A stretch of 60,185 nt of DNA. It comes from Prorocentrum cordatum (Eukaryota > Sar > Dinophyceae > Prorocentrales > Prorocentraceae). The notes under the pieces are model-generated. The model was not told the origin of the DNA and did not search any database. It saw only the letters and a list, made by a program, of their open reading frames with translations. The DNA lies in contig CAUYUJ010022399.1 in assembly GCA_963575745.1 (NCBI GenBank), positions 64,001 to 124,185 of the forward strand, in the 5' to 3' direction. A program made the position numbers and the translations under genes. Shown here one piece after another: positions 1 through 10,683 of the stretch. Within the stretch, counting starts at the first letter, position 1. Each line of letters starts with the position of its first letter.

Positions 1-315
1 CGGAGCATGGAAGCTGCCGCGTCCACCGCACGGCAGGCGCTCTCCAAGCGGGGCGGCGGGCGCCGGCCTTCGCCACGGCACCGGGCCAGGCCAGCGGCCA
101 GCGTGGCCCCGCCCATCACCGCGACGAGTTCCGCAGCCACGCCAAGCGGCCGCTGCGCCTCTCCCCCCAGGGCCGTCAGCGCCTCGGCCCCTGACGCCGC
201 CTCCGTAGCCGCTGCGGCAGGCGCTGGCGAGGAACCGCCTTGCGCCGCCCCAGCTTGCAGCAACAACATGAGTGCTGCTGCGGCTTCAACCGTCGGGACC
301 GTAGCCGTCAACACG
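1..315. other. GC-rich edge segment, no supported gene
   Basis: Both strands are open over most of this stretch, but the translations are Ala/Pro/Arg-rich and reflect base composition. On the minus strand one frame reads as an Ala/Leu-rich helix-like stretch that runs off the window edge; without a start, stop or neighbour exon I do not call it. Confidence 0.3.
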
Positions 316-807
316 CCAGGAGGAGGAGGAGGAGAGGAGGAGGAGGGAGGAGGAGGAGGAGGAGGAGGAGGAGGGGAGGAGGAGGAGGAGGAGGAGGAGG
401 AGGGGAGGGAGGGGAGGAGAGGAGGAGGGTGAGGGAGGAGGAGGAGGTGGAGGAGGATGAGGATAGGAGGAGGAGGAGGAGAGGAGAGGAGGAGGAGGGG
501 GAGGAGGGGGAGGAGGAGGAGAAGCAGGAGGAGGAGGAAGAGGAGGAGGAGGAGGAAGAGGAGGAGGAGGCGGGAGAGGAGGAGGAGGAGGAGGAAGGAG
601 GAGGAGGAGAAAAAGGGAGAAGGGAGGTGGAGGAAGAGGAGGAGGGAGGAGGAGCGGAGGAGGAGGAGGGAGGAGGGGGAGAGGATAGAGGGGAGAAAGA
701 GGAGGAGGAGGAGGAGGAGGGAGGAGGGGAGGAGGAGGAGGAGAGGAGGAGGAGGAGGAGGAGGAGGAGGAGGGAGGAGAGAGGAGGGGAGGAGGGGGAG
801 GGGGGGC
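316..807 (+). repeat. (GGA)n homopurine tract, about 490 bp
   Basis: Almost unbroken GGA/GGAG units with short GGGG interruptions. The long Glu/Arg/Gly frames on this strand and the Ser/Pro/Leu frames on the other are by-products. The tract abuts the LINE fragment and may have expanded within or beside it. Confidence 0.97.
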
Positions 808-913
808 CGGCGCTGCTGCCGACGACAGCCGCGAAGCTCGAACCCAGACTCCCGAGGGCCGCCCCCGCCCCCCCCGGGGGGCTTTCGACGCCTCGTCCGA
901 TCGCGGGCAGCAC

Positions 914-1480
914 GTGCTCCGGGAGTGCGCCCGGGCGGTGCTCGTTCGCCCACGGGGAGCTCCTGGGCCCGCGCGCCACGACGAGGACGGCATCGGGGAG
1001 ATCGATTTGGCTGCTCAGAGCGCGCCGCCCTGGGCCCAGTTCCGGCGGTCGTTGGGGCGATTCGAGGCGACGTTGCTCTCGGTGTGGCGTGGCGGGGCGG
1101 TGAGCACGCCTACCCGCAGGCGTGGCTCTGCCTCTCAGGGCGGCGCGTGCGCCTGCCCCTTCGGATGCGGGCACGCCCGGGCCTCGGCTCGGCACTTCTG
1201 GGTCGAGTGCCCGCGTTTTGCCGGACGTCGGCTCGAGCTTGGGAAGGAGCTGCGGGTCGCGCCTGCCTGGTGGGGGGCCCAGCCCAGGGTCACCTCGAAG
1301 TCGGGGTGGATCACTAAGGTTGCTGGTGGCTCGGGTCGGCGCCGGGCTGAGCTGCAGGTGATGGCGTGCCGCCTCGGCATTGCCATTCTGCAAGCGCTTG
1401 CTGGCCTCTGCGGGGCCGGCCGCGGCGGCGGGTGGGCTTTCGGGGACGCTGTCCATTCGCCGAGAGCTTTCCGGGGCCTC
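914..1480 (+). pseudogene. 3' end of a LINE (non-LTR retrotransposon) ORF2, fragment
   Basis: The frame contains a C-X3-C-X8-H-X4-C zinc knuckle (Cys-Pro-Phe-Gly-Cys ... Arg-His-Phe-Trp-Val-Glu-Cys-Pro) at about positions 1160-1215. After it comes a conserved-looking tail: Trp-Trp ... Gln-Pro-Arg-Val-Thr ... Gly-Trp-Ile, then Leu-Gln-Val-Met-Ala-Cys-Arg-Leu-Gly-Ile-Ala. A CCHC knuckle shortly before the C-terminus, after the reverse transcriptase, is typical of LINE ORF2 proteins. No reverse transcriptase or endonuclease remains upstream, where the frame meets the GGA tract. The frame stays open into Pro/Gly-rich low complexity to 1594, so the true stop is uncertain. The family assignment is inference from the motif pattern. 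Confidence 0.55.
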
Positions 1481-1795
1481 CCCCCCCTCCCCTCCCTGCC
1501 CCCCTCGGCGGGCGGCGGCGCGGCGGGCGGCGGGACGAGCGACGCCGACGCTGACGACCTCCCCCCTCTTCCTCCTGGTGGTGGTGGTGGTTGAGGTGTC
1601 GGTTGCTGCCGAAGTGGCTGGCCCCGGTCGTCACATGACGTCATTCCCGCTTCGCGCCCGGGCCCCCCCGGCCCAGGGGCGTCATAATTCCGCTTAGCGC
1701 CCGGGCCCCTCGGCTCGGGGGCTTTTCAAGATGTTTCACAGCGCTTCGCGCTGGCCCCAGCAGCCAGGGCAAAGGCACCCTGCTGCTGTCATGTT
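1481..1795. other. GC-rich segment with a 41-bp tandem duplication
   Basis: Two imperfect copies of a unit beginning CGTCATTCCCGC / CGTCATAATTCCGC start near 1638 and 1679, both with CGCCCGGGCCCC and a Gly/Ser-rich remainder. This may be the 3' region of the LINE fragment. No gene is seen. Confidence 0.4.
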
Positions 1796-2002
1796 TGAGG
1801 AGGAGGAGGAGGAGCAGGAGCAGGAGGAGGATGAAGAGGAGGCGGAGGAAAAGGAGGAGGAGGAGGAGGAAGAGGAGGAGCAGGAGAGAGAGGAGGAGAG
1901 GATGAGGAGGAGGGGGAGGAGGAGGGGGAGGAGGAGGAGGAGGAGGAGGATGAGGAGGAGGAGGAGGAGGAGCAGGAGGAGGAAGAGGAGGCGGAGGAAA
2001 AG

Positions 2003-2037
<35 letters not shown>

Positions 2038-2057
2038 GGAGGTGGAGGAGGAGGAGG
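1796..2057 (+). repeat. (GGA)n homopurine tract with AAG and GCA variants
   Basis: Purine tract of GAG/GGA units on the plus strand, interrupted by GCAGGA and GAAGAG variants. Acidic and arginine-rich frames across it are low-complexity artefacts. Confidence 0.95.
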
Positions 2058-3593
2058 TCACCACGCCGCTTGGTCCGACGTGCTCAAGTCCAAACGCACC
2101 CCCTGGTCTTGTACCACAGCACGTCGGGTAGCGCCCGCTCGGCGCCCAGGAGCGAGGCCGCCGCCGCGGCGGCCCATCGCCGCCGCGGGCGCGGGGCCAT
2201 CTGCGGCCCAGCTCCGAGGCACCCCTCACTTTTGGCGTCGGCGGCTAGGCAGAGGGTGACTGCGCTGGCGAGAAAGGCATGAACGGGGATTCCGCTGGAG
2301 CGAATTATGCCACCGTGCAGGAGGAGGGAGGAGGGGCGCGACCGAAGGAAAACGAGGATGGGGCGGGCGGCCAAAGAGTCAGAAGAGGCCCCCCTCACAG
2401 ATGTATGTCGACTCCAATCGCAAGACTTCGTGGGGTGCTCGGCTGGACGCAACAGTTGGGGCACGACTCGGGGATCTACGAGGGGGGGCGTCCATCCTTG
2501 GTGGGAATGCGTCAGAACATCCTTCTGGGGCTGCATCCCAGAGCTTCCCCCCTTTCCTGAGCGGCCGGACTTGTCGGGCAAAACTCGATGATGGGGAGAA
2601 GAACCGCCTGCGGCCCGTCCCACCAAGCCAGGCTCAGCCAACATCGAACCAAGAAATCGGACCGAATCGGACAGCATCGGCACGGAGTCGGAGTCGCATC
2701 GGATGGGCTGCATCAGGACGCACAACAACGCCCCGCAAACGTCGGGCCGAATCGGAGCGAACGGAAGTCAGAATCGATCCGGATTGGGCCTGGCGGCATC
2801 GGTATCGAATCGGATCGACCGGATCGAAATGGATCCTGCCAAGTCAGCTTCTCGATGCATGCAGACACTACGGATAGAGCGCGTTTTCATGTTCATTCTG
2901 GCGAGTTTGCTTAGTCAACTTGCACGGCATCCCCCTTCCTCGGCCGCCATTTCAGGCAGCGCTGGGCGAAATGGGGTGAACGTGTCTCGACGTGCGTGAA
3001 GTCCCCCCTCCCGCATCCAATCAAGTCAACTTGCCAGAATCCGAGGCACAACTGCCTCATAGTACTAAGAGAACGATAGTGTAGCGCTATAGACAGCTAT
3101 TAGAGATCGATGCCCCCTTAGACACCAACGCTTTTGCGCACCCTGTCCCATCCCATGGGTACATGGTTCGAGTACTCTATGCCAACTGATGTGGGTGGGA
3201 ATGTCAAAGGGGGAGCCAGCAGGGGGGAGTCTGAAAGGGGGGAACGTGAAGGGGATCGATTTGGAATCGGCGATCTGTCGCCGACAGTTCGGCGACCGGC
3301 CCTGGACAGCCAATCCGGGGCGGGGTAGGCTATCGGGCCTCTGTTGGCGTTGGATGGGCGATCGGGGGATCGTGCCCCTAATACTGCCCCTGAAGATCTT
3401 CGTCGCCCTCTTTTGGGCGCTGGATCCCCCTACCTGGCTCCAGAGGCGCCGCCAGGGGCCCCCATCGCCGATCCAAGAGTTCCGCGCGGACCCCCGAGAA
3501 CTTTCATGCTTGTGCCACCTTGTGATCTTCGAACAGCGTGCACGCGTCGAAACAAGCCCTGGGGAGACCAACAAGTACCGATACCACTTCGGG
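2058..3593. other. No supported gene; short ATCGGA-rich stretch
   Basis: About 1.5 kb of unique-looking sequence. From about 2650 to 2840 the hexamer ATCGGA and variants (GAATCGGA, GGATCGA) recur irregularly, giving an Arg/Ser-rich frame. A similar ATCGGA/ATCGAG-rich stretch lies at 34570-34800. Frames of up to 214 codons exist on both strands but have no domain, no coherent composition and no dinoSL or splice context. Confidence 0.4.
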
Positions 3594-3838
3594 GATCTTC
3601 TGACCCGTGTCAATCCAGACCCGGGTCAGCGGGAAACCAAAAACTGCAATGCAGGAAAAAAAAAACTGCAACACAGGTCTTCGCAAAACCCGGGTCAGCC
3701 AATATGTGCGGCCGCCTCGCGGCCACGAGCGGCTCGCTAAGAAGGGTCAGCCAGAGGGGGTCTTCGCAGGATCCTGCAGGATCTGGCGCTCTGGCTGACC
3801 CCCGTTTGCATTGACCCCCGTCTCAAGGCTCCCGACCG
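3594..3838. mobile_element. Dispersed repeat family 7, copy 1
   Basis: Starts GATCTTCTGACCC and ends at GGCTCCCGA. It has internal paired 'AACTGCAA-GCAGG' segments, GGCCGCCTCGCGGCCA and TCCTGCAGGATC. The whole unit recurs at 54614-54853 with high similarity in the same order, and its right half recurs in degraded form at 56730-56905. No protein is encoded, so it is probably a non-autonomous element. Confidence 0.7.
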
Positions 3839-3849
3839 CTGCTCCCTGG

Positions 3850-4372
3850 AGCTCTCCCGGGTGCGCCCTGACTAGAATTTCGGGGAGAGTCCAGCGGTGG
3901 CGACGAGGGCCTCCGAGGAGAGGCCCCGGAAGACGGAGAGGAGGGAAGGGCAGCGGCCTGGGAACGTTCTCCCGGCGTGCGTCCTGACAAGGATCTCGAG
4001 GCGAATCCAGCGGTGGCGGCGAGGGCCGCCGAGGAGCCCCCCCCTCAAAAAAAAGAAAACGAGGGCCGTGTATGAAGGGGCCCTGGGACACACAAATACA
4101 TACACAGAGATAACTGGATCCCCCATCTATTCCCATATGTTCTGGGTTTTTGTCTTCCCCCCCACTTCCTATATGTTCCCATATTTTCCTGGAAGTCGAT
4201 GATTAATTGTGTCTGTGTGTTTCTTTCCCTCCTGAGTGTAGAGGTATGGGTACGTTCTCCGGGGGTGCGTTCTGACCAACATTTCAAGGCGAACCCAGCG
4301 GTGGCGACGAGGGCCGCCGAGGAGGCCCAAAAGGAAAGGAAAACGAGGTGAGGATAGCGGTATGGGTATCTT
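3850..4372. mobile_element. Cluster of family-6 element cores
   Basis: Three copies of a core reading 'CTGACNA-ATTTC-AGGCGAATCCAGCGGTGGCG-ACGAGGGCC-CCGAGGAGGCC' lie at about 3862-3915, 3976-4035 and 4262-4340. The last is the most complete: GAGGTATGGGTACG on its left and AGCGGTATGGGTATC on its right, near 4245-4372. A family-5 element sits between the second and third. The same family forms a likely intron at 27077-27233 and stands alone at 46545-46684. Confidence 0.7.
4073..4230. mobile_element. Dispersed repeat family 5, copy 1
   Basis: Runs from TGAAGGGGCCCTGGGACACA through TTCTGGGTTTTTGTCTTCCC to AATTGTGTCTGTGTGTTT. Copies at 33561-33726 and 54291-54444 have the same order and length (155-165 bp). 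The ends carry weakly inverted ACACA-type repeats. Non-coding. Confidence 0.75.
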
Positions 4373-4378
4373 GTACCT

Positions 4379-4537
4379 TTGGGTCGGGCATGTCCTCCCA
4401 CAGGCGGATTTGGGAAGAAAAAGCACATAGTCGAACAAATATTCAACATAGACAGAAGAGAACGAAACATCGTTCCCAGACTAGTTTTTGAGCTATTCTG
4501 TGAATCTTCTCCTCTAGAGAGGCATGCCTGTCTGAAT
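4379..4537. mobile_element. Inverted-repeat element, family 1 (copy G)
   Basis: Left end GGGTCGGGCATGTCC...CAGGCGGATTTGG. The right end is its approximate reverse complement (CTCTAGAGAGGCATGCCTGTCTGAATT). Internal landmarks are CAATAT/ACAAATATT and CCCAGACTA-TTTTTGAGCTATT. At 159 bp it matches the full-length copies at 24942-25087 and 57332-57489. MITE-like: no coding capacity. Confidence 0.75.
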
Positions 4538-4599
4538 TGTACCTCTTCCTCCTCAGAAGAACCCCTGCAAATGCGGGCACGCATGCGCAAAAGGACGTG

Positions 4600-4700
4600 C
4601 GACACAGGAAACCCGCACATGCCGGGCACATGCCTGGTACATGCCGGGCACATTCCGGGCACACATGCACGCACATGCCAGTGCAAAAGCGGCCGCACAT
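4600..4700. repeat. Short CATGCCGGGCA tandem repeat
   Basis: Units of ACATGCCGGGC / ACATGCCTGGT / ACATTCCGGGC and ACATGCACGC follow one another about six times at 10-11 bp spacing. Confidence 0.75.
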
Positions 4701-4875
4701 GCACCAACCCAGGGGTATAGAAACGAGTGCGGTGTACCGCTTACTCCTCAGAAGAACCCCCATTGTGCACCGATCCCATTTTAAGCAATCCCCACCGTGC
4801 CCATCCAGGAAGGGCCGCGGCCTCGGCGCAGGACCCCGTAGAGCCAAGGGTGCACCGACCTGGGCCTTCCCTCGA

Positions 4876-5048
4876 AGGATCCTGCAAGATCCTGCAGGAA
4901 CCTGCAGTGCTTGACGCGTACCAGCGGGCTGCACGCCCTGCAGGATCGTGCAAATCCTGCAGTGCTTGCCGCGAAGAGTCCTCCTCCGAGGCCGTGGCCA
5001 AATCCCCCGATTGATCCTGCAAGATCCTGCAGGATCCTGCAAAGCTTG
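4876..5048. repeat. GATCCTGCA(GG/AA) minisatellite-like cluster
   Basis: AGGATCCTGCA, AGATCCTGCAGG and related decamers occur in two bunches (4877-4915 and 5010-5045), separated by CAGTGCTTG(A/C)CG units. Similar TCCTGCAGGATC strings are part of family 7 at 3594 and 54614. Confidence 0.7.
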
Positions 5049-5560
5049 ACGTACCTCTTGGTCACCGCCGTGTGGGGAAGACGCTGGTCATGACAGGCGA
5101 AAGGCACTGGCGATGATGGCTCCACATGGACATGCACACGACGGTACGGAGGAGGAGAAGCCACCCCCGCCACCGCCGCCTCCACCTCCACCGCTTGACG
5201 TACCTCTCCCTCCTCCGAGGCCGTGGCCGACTACCCCCACCGATAAATGCGGCCTGCGCCAAAACGGCTGCGGAGGAAACAGGGCCTGGCGCATCTCGGG
5301 GAACGGGGACCGCGGGTCCTGCAAGAGGGCCCCCCCCCTGCCTTGCCATTGCTCGGACGCCCATGTGCATTGTTCGGTTTCGCGCGCTTCTGTCTCGCAC
5401 GAGGATCCAGGTTGCTGCTCGTGGCGGCGCGCACAAGGGGGTAGGGGGAGGGGGGAGGGCTTCTTGGACGCAGGCTGTTTTTTAGAAGGGCCCGGCCTCA
5501 AATTGATAGACAAGGCCCGCGCCTTCAAATAATAACAAGCCTGTCCTCCTCCCCCTACCT
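5049..5560. other. No supported gene
   Basis: GC-rich sequence with a short CCGCCACC run (5160-5200). Frames on both strands are Pro/Arg-rich and have no coherent counterpart elsewhere in the window. Confidence 0.4.
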
Positions 5561-6066
5561 TTAGGTCGGGCATGTCCCCCTGCAGGCGGATTTGGAACGA
5601 CAAATGAAAAATACCCCATACATACTCAGACATAAATAAGAAATAACCCCGTTCCCTGGATAATAAAGAGTACCCCCCTCAAGCCCTGAGTGGTTATTAT
5701 CCCCGGGTAAAACAGATTTGATTGTAGAGAAGGATGGCGAGGCCGAGCTTGATTATCGCGGGGGGAAGTTGCGAATCACAATTACAATATTCTAATGTTG
5801 ACTAACAACATCATCAAAAAGCGCTGAGCATGGCTGGAGGTCTCACCATTTCAGCTTTCGCAAGTCAGAAGCGTGTGCCAGGATCTAGTTACACGAGCGC
5901 CCAGGATCATCATCATAATCATAATCATAATCATAGTCATCATCATCCTCATCCTCATCCTCATCCTCATCCTCCTCATCATTCTCCTCCTCCTCCTCCT
6001 CATCATCATCATCATCGTCTTCATCATCATCATCATCACCACCACCACCATCATCATCATCAGCAG

Positions 6067-6102
<36 letters not shown>

Positions 6103-6353
6103 CATCATCATCATCAGCATCATCATCAACAACAACAACACCAACAACAACACCAACAACAACAACAACAACAGCAACAGCAACAGCAACATCCTCCGCC
6201 GGGAAAAATGTTTACTATCCCCCCTAGACCCCGAACTTCATCATCCGCAGGGTTTCTAATCAGGGGTATTGGGTCAGTTCAGAAATCGTCCCCTGACTAC
6301 TTCTTTACTATCTTGGAGTATATCCCTCCCGTAGAGGGACACGCCCGACTCAA
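5561..6353. mobile_element. Family-1 element (copy C) enlarged by an internal CAT satellite
   Basis: Left end TTAGGTCGGGCATGTCCCCC...GGCGGATTTGGAACGACAAAT and right end TCGTCCCCTGACTA...CCCTCCCGTAGAGGGACA-GCCCGACTCAA match the ends of the 158-bp copy at 57332. Here they are about 790 bp apart, with roughly 630 bp of extra sequence, including the CAT tract, between them. Confidence 0.7.
5907..6196. repeat. CAT/CAA trinucleotide microsatellite
   Basis: CAT, CCT, CAC and then CAA/CAG triplets for about 290 bp. It drives a poly-His/poly-Gln frame from an ATG at 5830, which I reject as a gene because the tract lies inside a transposable element and has no flanking coding sequence. Confidence 0.97.
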
Positions 6354-6859
6354 CCCTGCCTTCCCCTGCGCGTGGCCGAACCTCGACGGCCCTCGCAACG
6401 AGAACACGCACGTCCGAGCGAGGCCCGGCTGCCGCTTGGAGGCGCCCTCCCCCAGCACACCCCCTGGGCCTCCTCAGTCCCCCTACATGGGGATTTTGGG
6501 TTGAGTGTGCCCCGCGGGTCAGCGTTGGGGGGGGGGCACTACGTCAAGACGGGGGGCGGCGACACTACACTCGGCACCTTCGTACGTCAAGACGTTTGGC
6601 GGCGACACTTCGTTCGTCAAGACTTTCGGGGGCGATACTTCCTAACGACGCATTGTTTTTTCATTTCCTTTGGGGTCGCGATTTTTTGAGGCAACTTATA
6701 CTTTACGAAACACTTCGGGACATATAGCACTAGCATAACCGAGCGCGCAACCTAACAGCGGCACACATTATGATCCGTGGCCCTCCCATAACGCCCATAA
6801 CTCGGGCCAGCCGTGACCATCAATCGCCCACGGGTGGAACTACTGCAGAGCGTGTATGT
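6354..6859. other. No gene; short CGTCAAGA...GGCGGCGACAC repeats
   Basis: At 6536-6650 three loose units of 'ACGTCAAGAC-GGCGGCGACACT' occur. The same words (GTCAAGA, GCGGCGACA) build the 43-bp minisatellite at 15341-15630. The rest is unremarkable. Confidence 0.5.
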
Positions 6860-7160
6860 GGGGTAGGAAGAGGAGGAAGGCGAGGGACGAGGAGTAGGAG
6901 AAGGGCGTAGGAGGAGTAGGAGGAGGGTGCGGGAGGAGTGGAGAAGTCGGAGTAGGATGAAGAGGAGCAGGAGTTGGGCGAAGGAGGAGTGGAGGAGCAT
7001 GGAGAAGGCGTGGGAATAGGAGGAGGAGGTGTCGGAGGAGGGCGGAGGGGGAATGGAGGAGCAGGAGGAGGGCGAAGGAGTAGTGAAGGAGGGAGGGGAC
7101 GGAAGTAGGAGGAGGACGGGGGGAAGGCTGGAGGGGGGAGAAAAAGCAACCCAGGCGAAC
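6860..7160. repeat. GGAGTAGGAGGA-type degenerate purine tract
   Basis: About 300 bp of GGAGNAGGNGNA units, roughly 12-15 bp, on the plus strand. The complementary Ser/Pro/Leu-rich frames are artefacts. Confidence 0.9.
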
Positions 7161-7379
7161 AGCAAAAGCTGGAGGAGGTGACGACGACGACGTCGACGAC
7201 GACGACGATGATGTCACGCCTCTCGCCGCCTGACGTCCTGGGCTCTCCCGCCGCCTGGCCCGCGCCCACTCGCGGAGCCAAGCGCTCGCAGCAGTGGGCG
7301 ATGGCGGCACGAGCCACGAGGGGTCCCCTCGCAGGCTTGTTTCTTGAAACAAGAAGAATGCCTCGCTCGCGCGGGCCAC

Positions 7380-7765
7380 CTCACCCATCACCCCTATCAT
7401 GATTATCATCCTCCCTCTCATCATCCTCGTCGTCCTCCTATTCGTCATCACCGTAATCAGCATCATCAGCATCATCAGCATCATCGTCGTCATCACCACC
7501 ATCATCATCATCATCAGCATCATCATCATCACCATTGCCATCGTCATCGTCATTGTCATCGTTATCATCATCTTCGCCACCGTCACCATCATCATCCTCA
7601 TCGGCATCATCATCACCACCGTCACCATCATCGTCGTCGTTACCATCAGCATAGTCGCCATCATCATCAGCATCATCGTCGTCGTTACCATCATCAGGTT
7701 GATGATGTATCCTCCTCATCCTCCTCCTCCTCATTCTCCTCCTCCTCCTCCCTCTCATCCTCCTC
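7380..7765. repeat. CAT/ATC trinucleotide microsatellite
   Basis: ATCATC with GTC, ACC and GCC variants, passing into CCTCCTCCT at 7705-7765. It ends about 70 bp downstream of the stop of the minus-strand gene. A GAC run (7178-7210) precedes it. Confidence 0.95.
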
Positions 7766-9099
7766 ATTGTCTGACCCCCCATATCCCCACCGCGAGGTGG
7801 CCTAGGGAGGCTCCGAAAAGTGAGCCTGCCTCCCTAGCGCTTCGCGCGCTTCAGGCCAGCTGGCCTGGAGCTTGGCGCGCCACGCTTGGCGCCCGCGGCT
7901 GAGCTCGACGCCCCGCCGCTGTCGTGCTGCTCCTGCTTGGTCTTGGTCGCCGTGCCCTGGCTCGGCGGCCCCGTGCCCTTTGGTTGGGGCGTGTAGCACT
8001 GGCTGCCGCTGGCCGCGCGCGCCGCCCCTCCACAGCAGCCGCTGGAGCCATCGGCGGCAGGCGGAGCCTCGGCGCCGGCCGCGGCTGGCGCGCCACGATC
8101 CTCTGCCGAGATCGCCTCGAACTCCGCCCTGAAGCACGTGGGCACGTCCTTCGCCTTGTCCGTCTTGTAGCGCTCCAGGAACGCCGCGGCCCTCGCAGGG
8201 CCCGTCGGGGGGGTCTTGGGATCCTCCAGCAACTGCACGCCGCGGGTCATCGCCACGACCTGGTTCGCCTTCGCCTGCGCGGCTAACAAAAGTGTGCGCT
8301 GCACCATCTGGGGCGCCATCAGAGCATCGCCGTCGTCGTCGTCGTCGTCGTCCCCATCCCCCTCCCCACTTCTATGTAGGAGGGGGGTGGGTGGGTACTG
8401 AAACTGCTCCGATGGCGCCCCAGGTGGCGCAGAGCGCCCCTTTGCAAGGCCGATGGCCATGCACGTGACGCCCGTCGCGACGGCCTCCGCCGTCAGGCCG
8501 TGCTCGGCCACGGTAGGCACCAACTCCAGGAGCTTGCCCGCCCTGACCAGGTGTGACATGCTCTTATGCACCTTGTTGTAGGCGTTCACCACGCCCTGCT
8601 GGTTGTTGAACAGCTCGAGGCCGAGCTTCTCGTTGAAGCGTCCGCTCGAGTCGACCGCCGCGTCGAGCTCTGGAAGTATCCCTTTGCACGCCTTGGAGTG
8701 GCACTGGAGGACCGCCCCCAAGTTCTTGAACAGCTGGTTGCGGCAGCTGCGCGAGTAGACTGCGAGCGCGCTGATCCACTGCCTCGCGCTCTGAGGGGTG
8801 ACGGTCAGCGCCCAGCCCTGCTTCTCGAACTCGTGGACCTCCTTCGAGCTCAGGAGCTTGTCCATGCGTGCCAGCGCCCTCCCCATCATGCGCTGCGCAT
8901 GGGTGAACTTGCCGAACATGTCCTCCTCGCTCGCCTTCTGGTCCATGTAGAGGTTCGAGTGCAGCTGCGCTGCGATCCCCGCCAAGTCCTTCACCTGCGT
9001 CACGATGTCCAAGTACAACTTCGCAAGATCCACTGGCATGCGAGCCCCGAGGCCGTCTTTAGAGGCGCCTGGGATCAAGATGTCGCTAATGGAACCTGC

Positions 9100-9102
9100 C
9101 TA
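9100..9102 (-). other. In-frame TAG inside the coding block
   Basis: The frame ...Ser-Phe-Met-TAG-Ala-Gly-Ser-Ile-Ser-Asp continues open for more than 400 codons after the TAG. There is no room for an intron. Either a nonsense mutation or the end of an upstream product. Confidence 0.75.
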
Positions 9103-9254
9103 CATGAATGACACCAAGTCTGAGAACGCCTTGTTGTACGGAACCGCCTCTACAACTGCATCGTCGATCTGAGAGCCGTCAGCCCATACAACGCCTGGCA
9201 GCAGGACGGCAGTGATGTCGGCGTCAGTGACCAGCCTGGCGAAAGCGTGCTCCT

Positions 9255-9286
9255 GGGCGATCTCTCGCACGGGCGATCTCCGCGAG
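9255..9286. repeat. 16-bp tandem duplication causing a frameshift
   Basis: GGGCGATCTC occurs at 9255-9264 and again at 9271-9280 with the spacer TCGCAC between. Sixteen is not a multiple of three. Removing one unit restores a single frame (Leu-Leu-Ala-Glu-Ile-Ala-Gln-Glu-His). Confidence 0.8.
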
Positions 9287-9431
9287 CAGGCCATTGACAA
9301 AGTTGTCGGCGGCGTCGGTGTAGATGGGCGTGCCTGGGCGAGAAGCCCCCCGACGAGCGCGCCCCTCGCCGTCGCCGACCCCCTCGACACCTTCAAAACC
9401 ACGAAGTAAACCATCACACAATGTAAAGAGG

Positions 9432-9485
9432 AGCTGGGTGGAAACCTTCAAAACTCTTCAAAATAGCTGGGTGGAAACCTTCAAA
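9432..9485. repeat. 33-bp direct repeat at an unresolved exon junction
   Basis: AGCTGGGTGGAAACCTTCAA begins at 9432 and again at 9465. On the minus strand each copy carries TTTGAAG|GTTTCC, a splice-donor-like string, and TTTTGAAG|GTG follows near 9385. It is probably intronic, but no clean phase joins exon 2 to the next block. Confidence 0.6.
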
Positions 9486-10683
9486 CACACATCATGGTTA
9501 AATGCTGGGGGGTCGGCGCGGCGAGGATGCGCGTCAGCGAAGAGCTGCCCTGCGAGCCTACGTCGTTGACGAACTGCCTGAAGACATCGCTCACCTTCAG
9601 GACGCGGCACCGATCGGTGGCCAAGCTGTCGGCATCGAACTCGAAGATCTCCCGATTCATCCAGTTCAACATGCCCGCAAACTTGACCACAGTGTTCGTG
9701 AACTCCTCCTGCTGCTCAGCGATCTGCATGACATGTGCCTTCATATCCGTAGGTTTCACGCAGTACTCCATGAATGTGAGCATCTCCTTCAGCAGGTCAG
9801 TGGCATGCCCGATGGAGCTCTGAAGCTTGACTGGGTTAGAGACGAACTCCTCAGGCAACTTATCGTAGATAACCTCGCCCACGCGACCGAATAAGGCCAC
9901 CTTGGCGTTCTCCCACCTGGTGTTGATGTCCGTCAGGGTGTTGCCGAAGCTGGTGATGCTTTCCTTGACGAGGACCGCCGTCGCGGAGAAATGCTCGATG
10001 GTCTTATCGTGTGATGCCTTCACCTTCATGATGGCCCCATCGTGCTCGGACTTCTGATCCATATCCATCAAAGGGTGCCCACCATCACCCCCCTGAATAT
10101 CGTACCCGTTAGTGCGCGCTAGTAGCGCGTCGCTGAGCGTCGGCATTATAGGCAGAACGAGCTCGCCCCATATGTCGATGAGCATGTACCTGCCGATCCT
10201 GATGAGGTCCATTGAGTTCGACAGGTTGCTCGCCATGTAGTCGAGGTTCGAGTGCACCGACGCCGCGGACCACTTCTGTATGGCACCGTGCGCGCTCGCG
10301 AAGAAAGGGCACATGTTCTTGAAGAGGTCGTCGATGAAGCCGAAGCCATCCTCGACAGAGATGCGGCGCATCCTGGCGATCCACTGCGGCAAATCGTCAA
10401 AACACTCCGCGAAGTGGCTCTCGAAACGCTTTGACGAGGCCTCGAACTTTCCCGTCGCCGCGTCGTCCTCGATGCTCTGAGCCACGTGCAGGCGGCTGGC
10501 CTCCATCATCGCCTTGCCCACTGGGTATGCCTGCAGCGTGCGCGCGAGCTCCGACGCAGGAGAGCTCGGCTGCCGAACCTGGTCGAGGATCACCCTCCTG
10601 GCGTGTCGCGCGTCGCTCGAGGAAGGCCTGGCGGACTCCGTGTGGCGAGCGCACTTCGCGATGACAGCGAAGCTCCTGAGCAC

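Noticed and set aside
203-315. TCCGTAGCC and ACCGTAGCC strings resembling the start of the spliced leader
   Set aside because: Only 8-9 matching bases, without the TTTTGGCTCAAG half; expected by chance in GC-rich sequence.
240-1103. Long Arg/Glu/Gly frames and opposing Ser/Pro frames
   Set aside because: Translation of a (GGA)n tract in every frame; the same pattern recurs at every purine tract in the window.
5830-6504. 224-codon frame with long poly-His and poly-Gln
   Set aside because: Generated by the CAT/CAA microsatellite inside a family-1 element; no coding flank or splice context.
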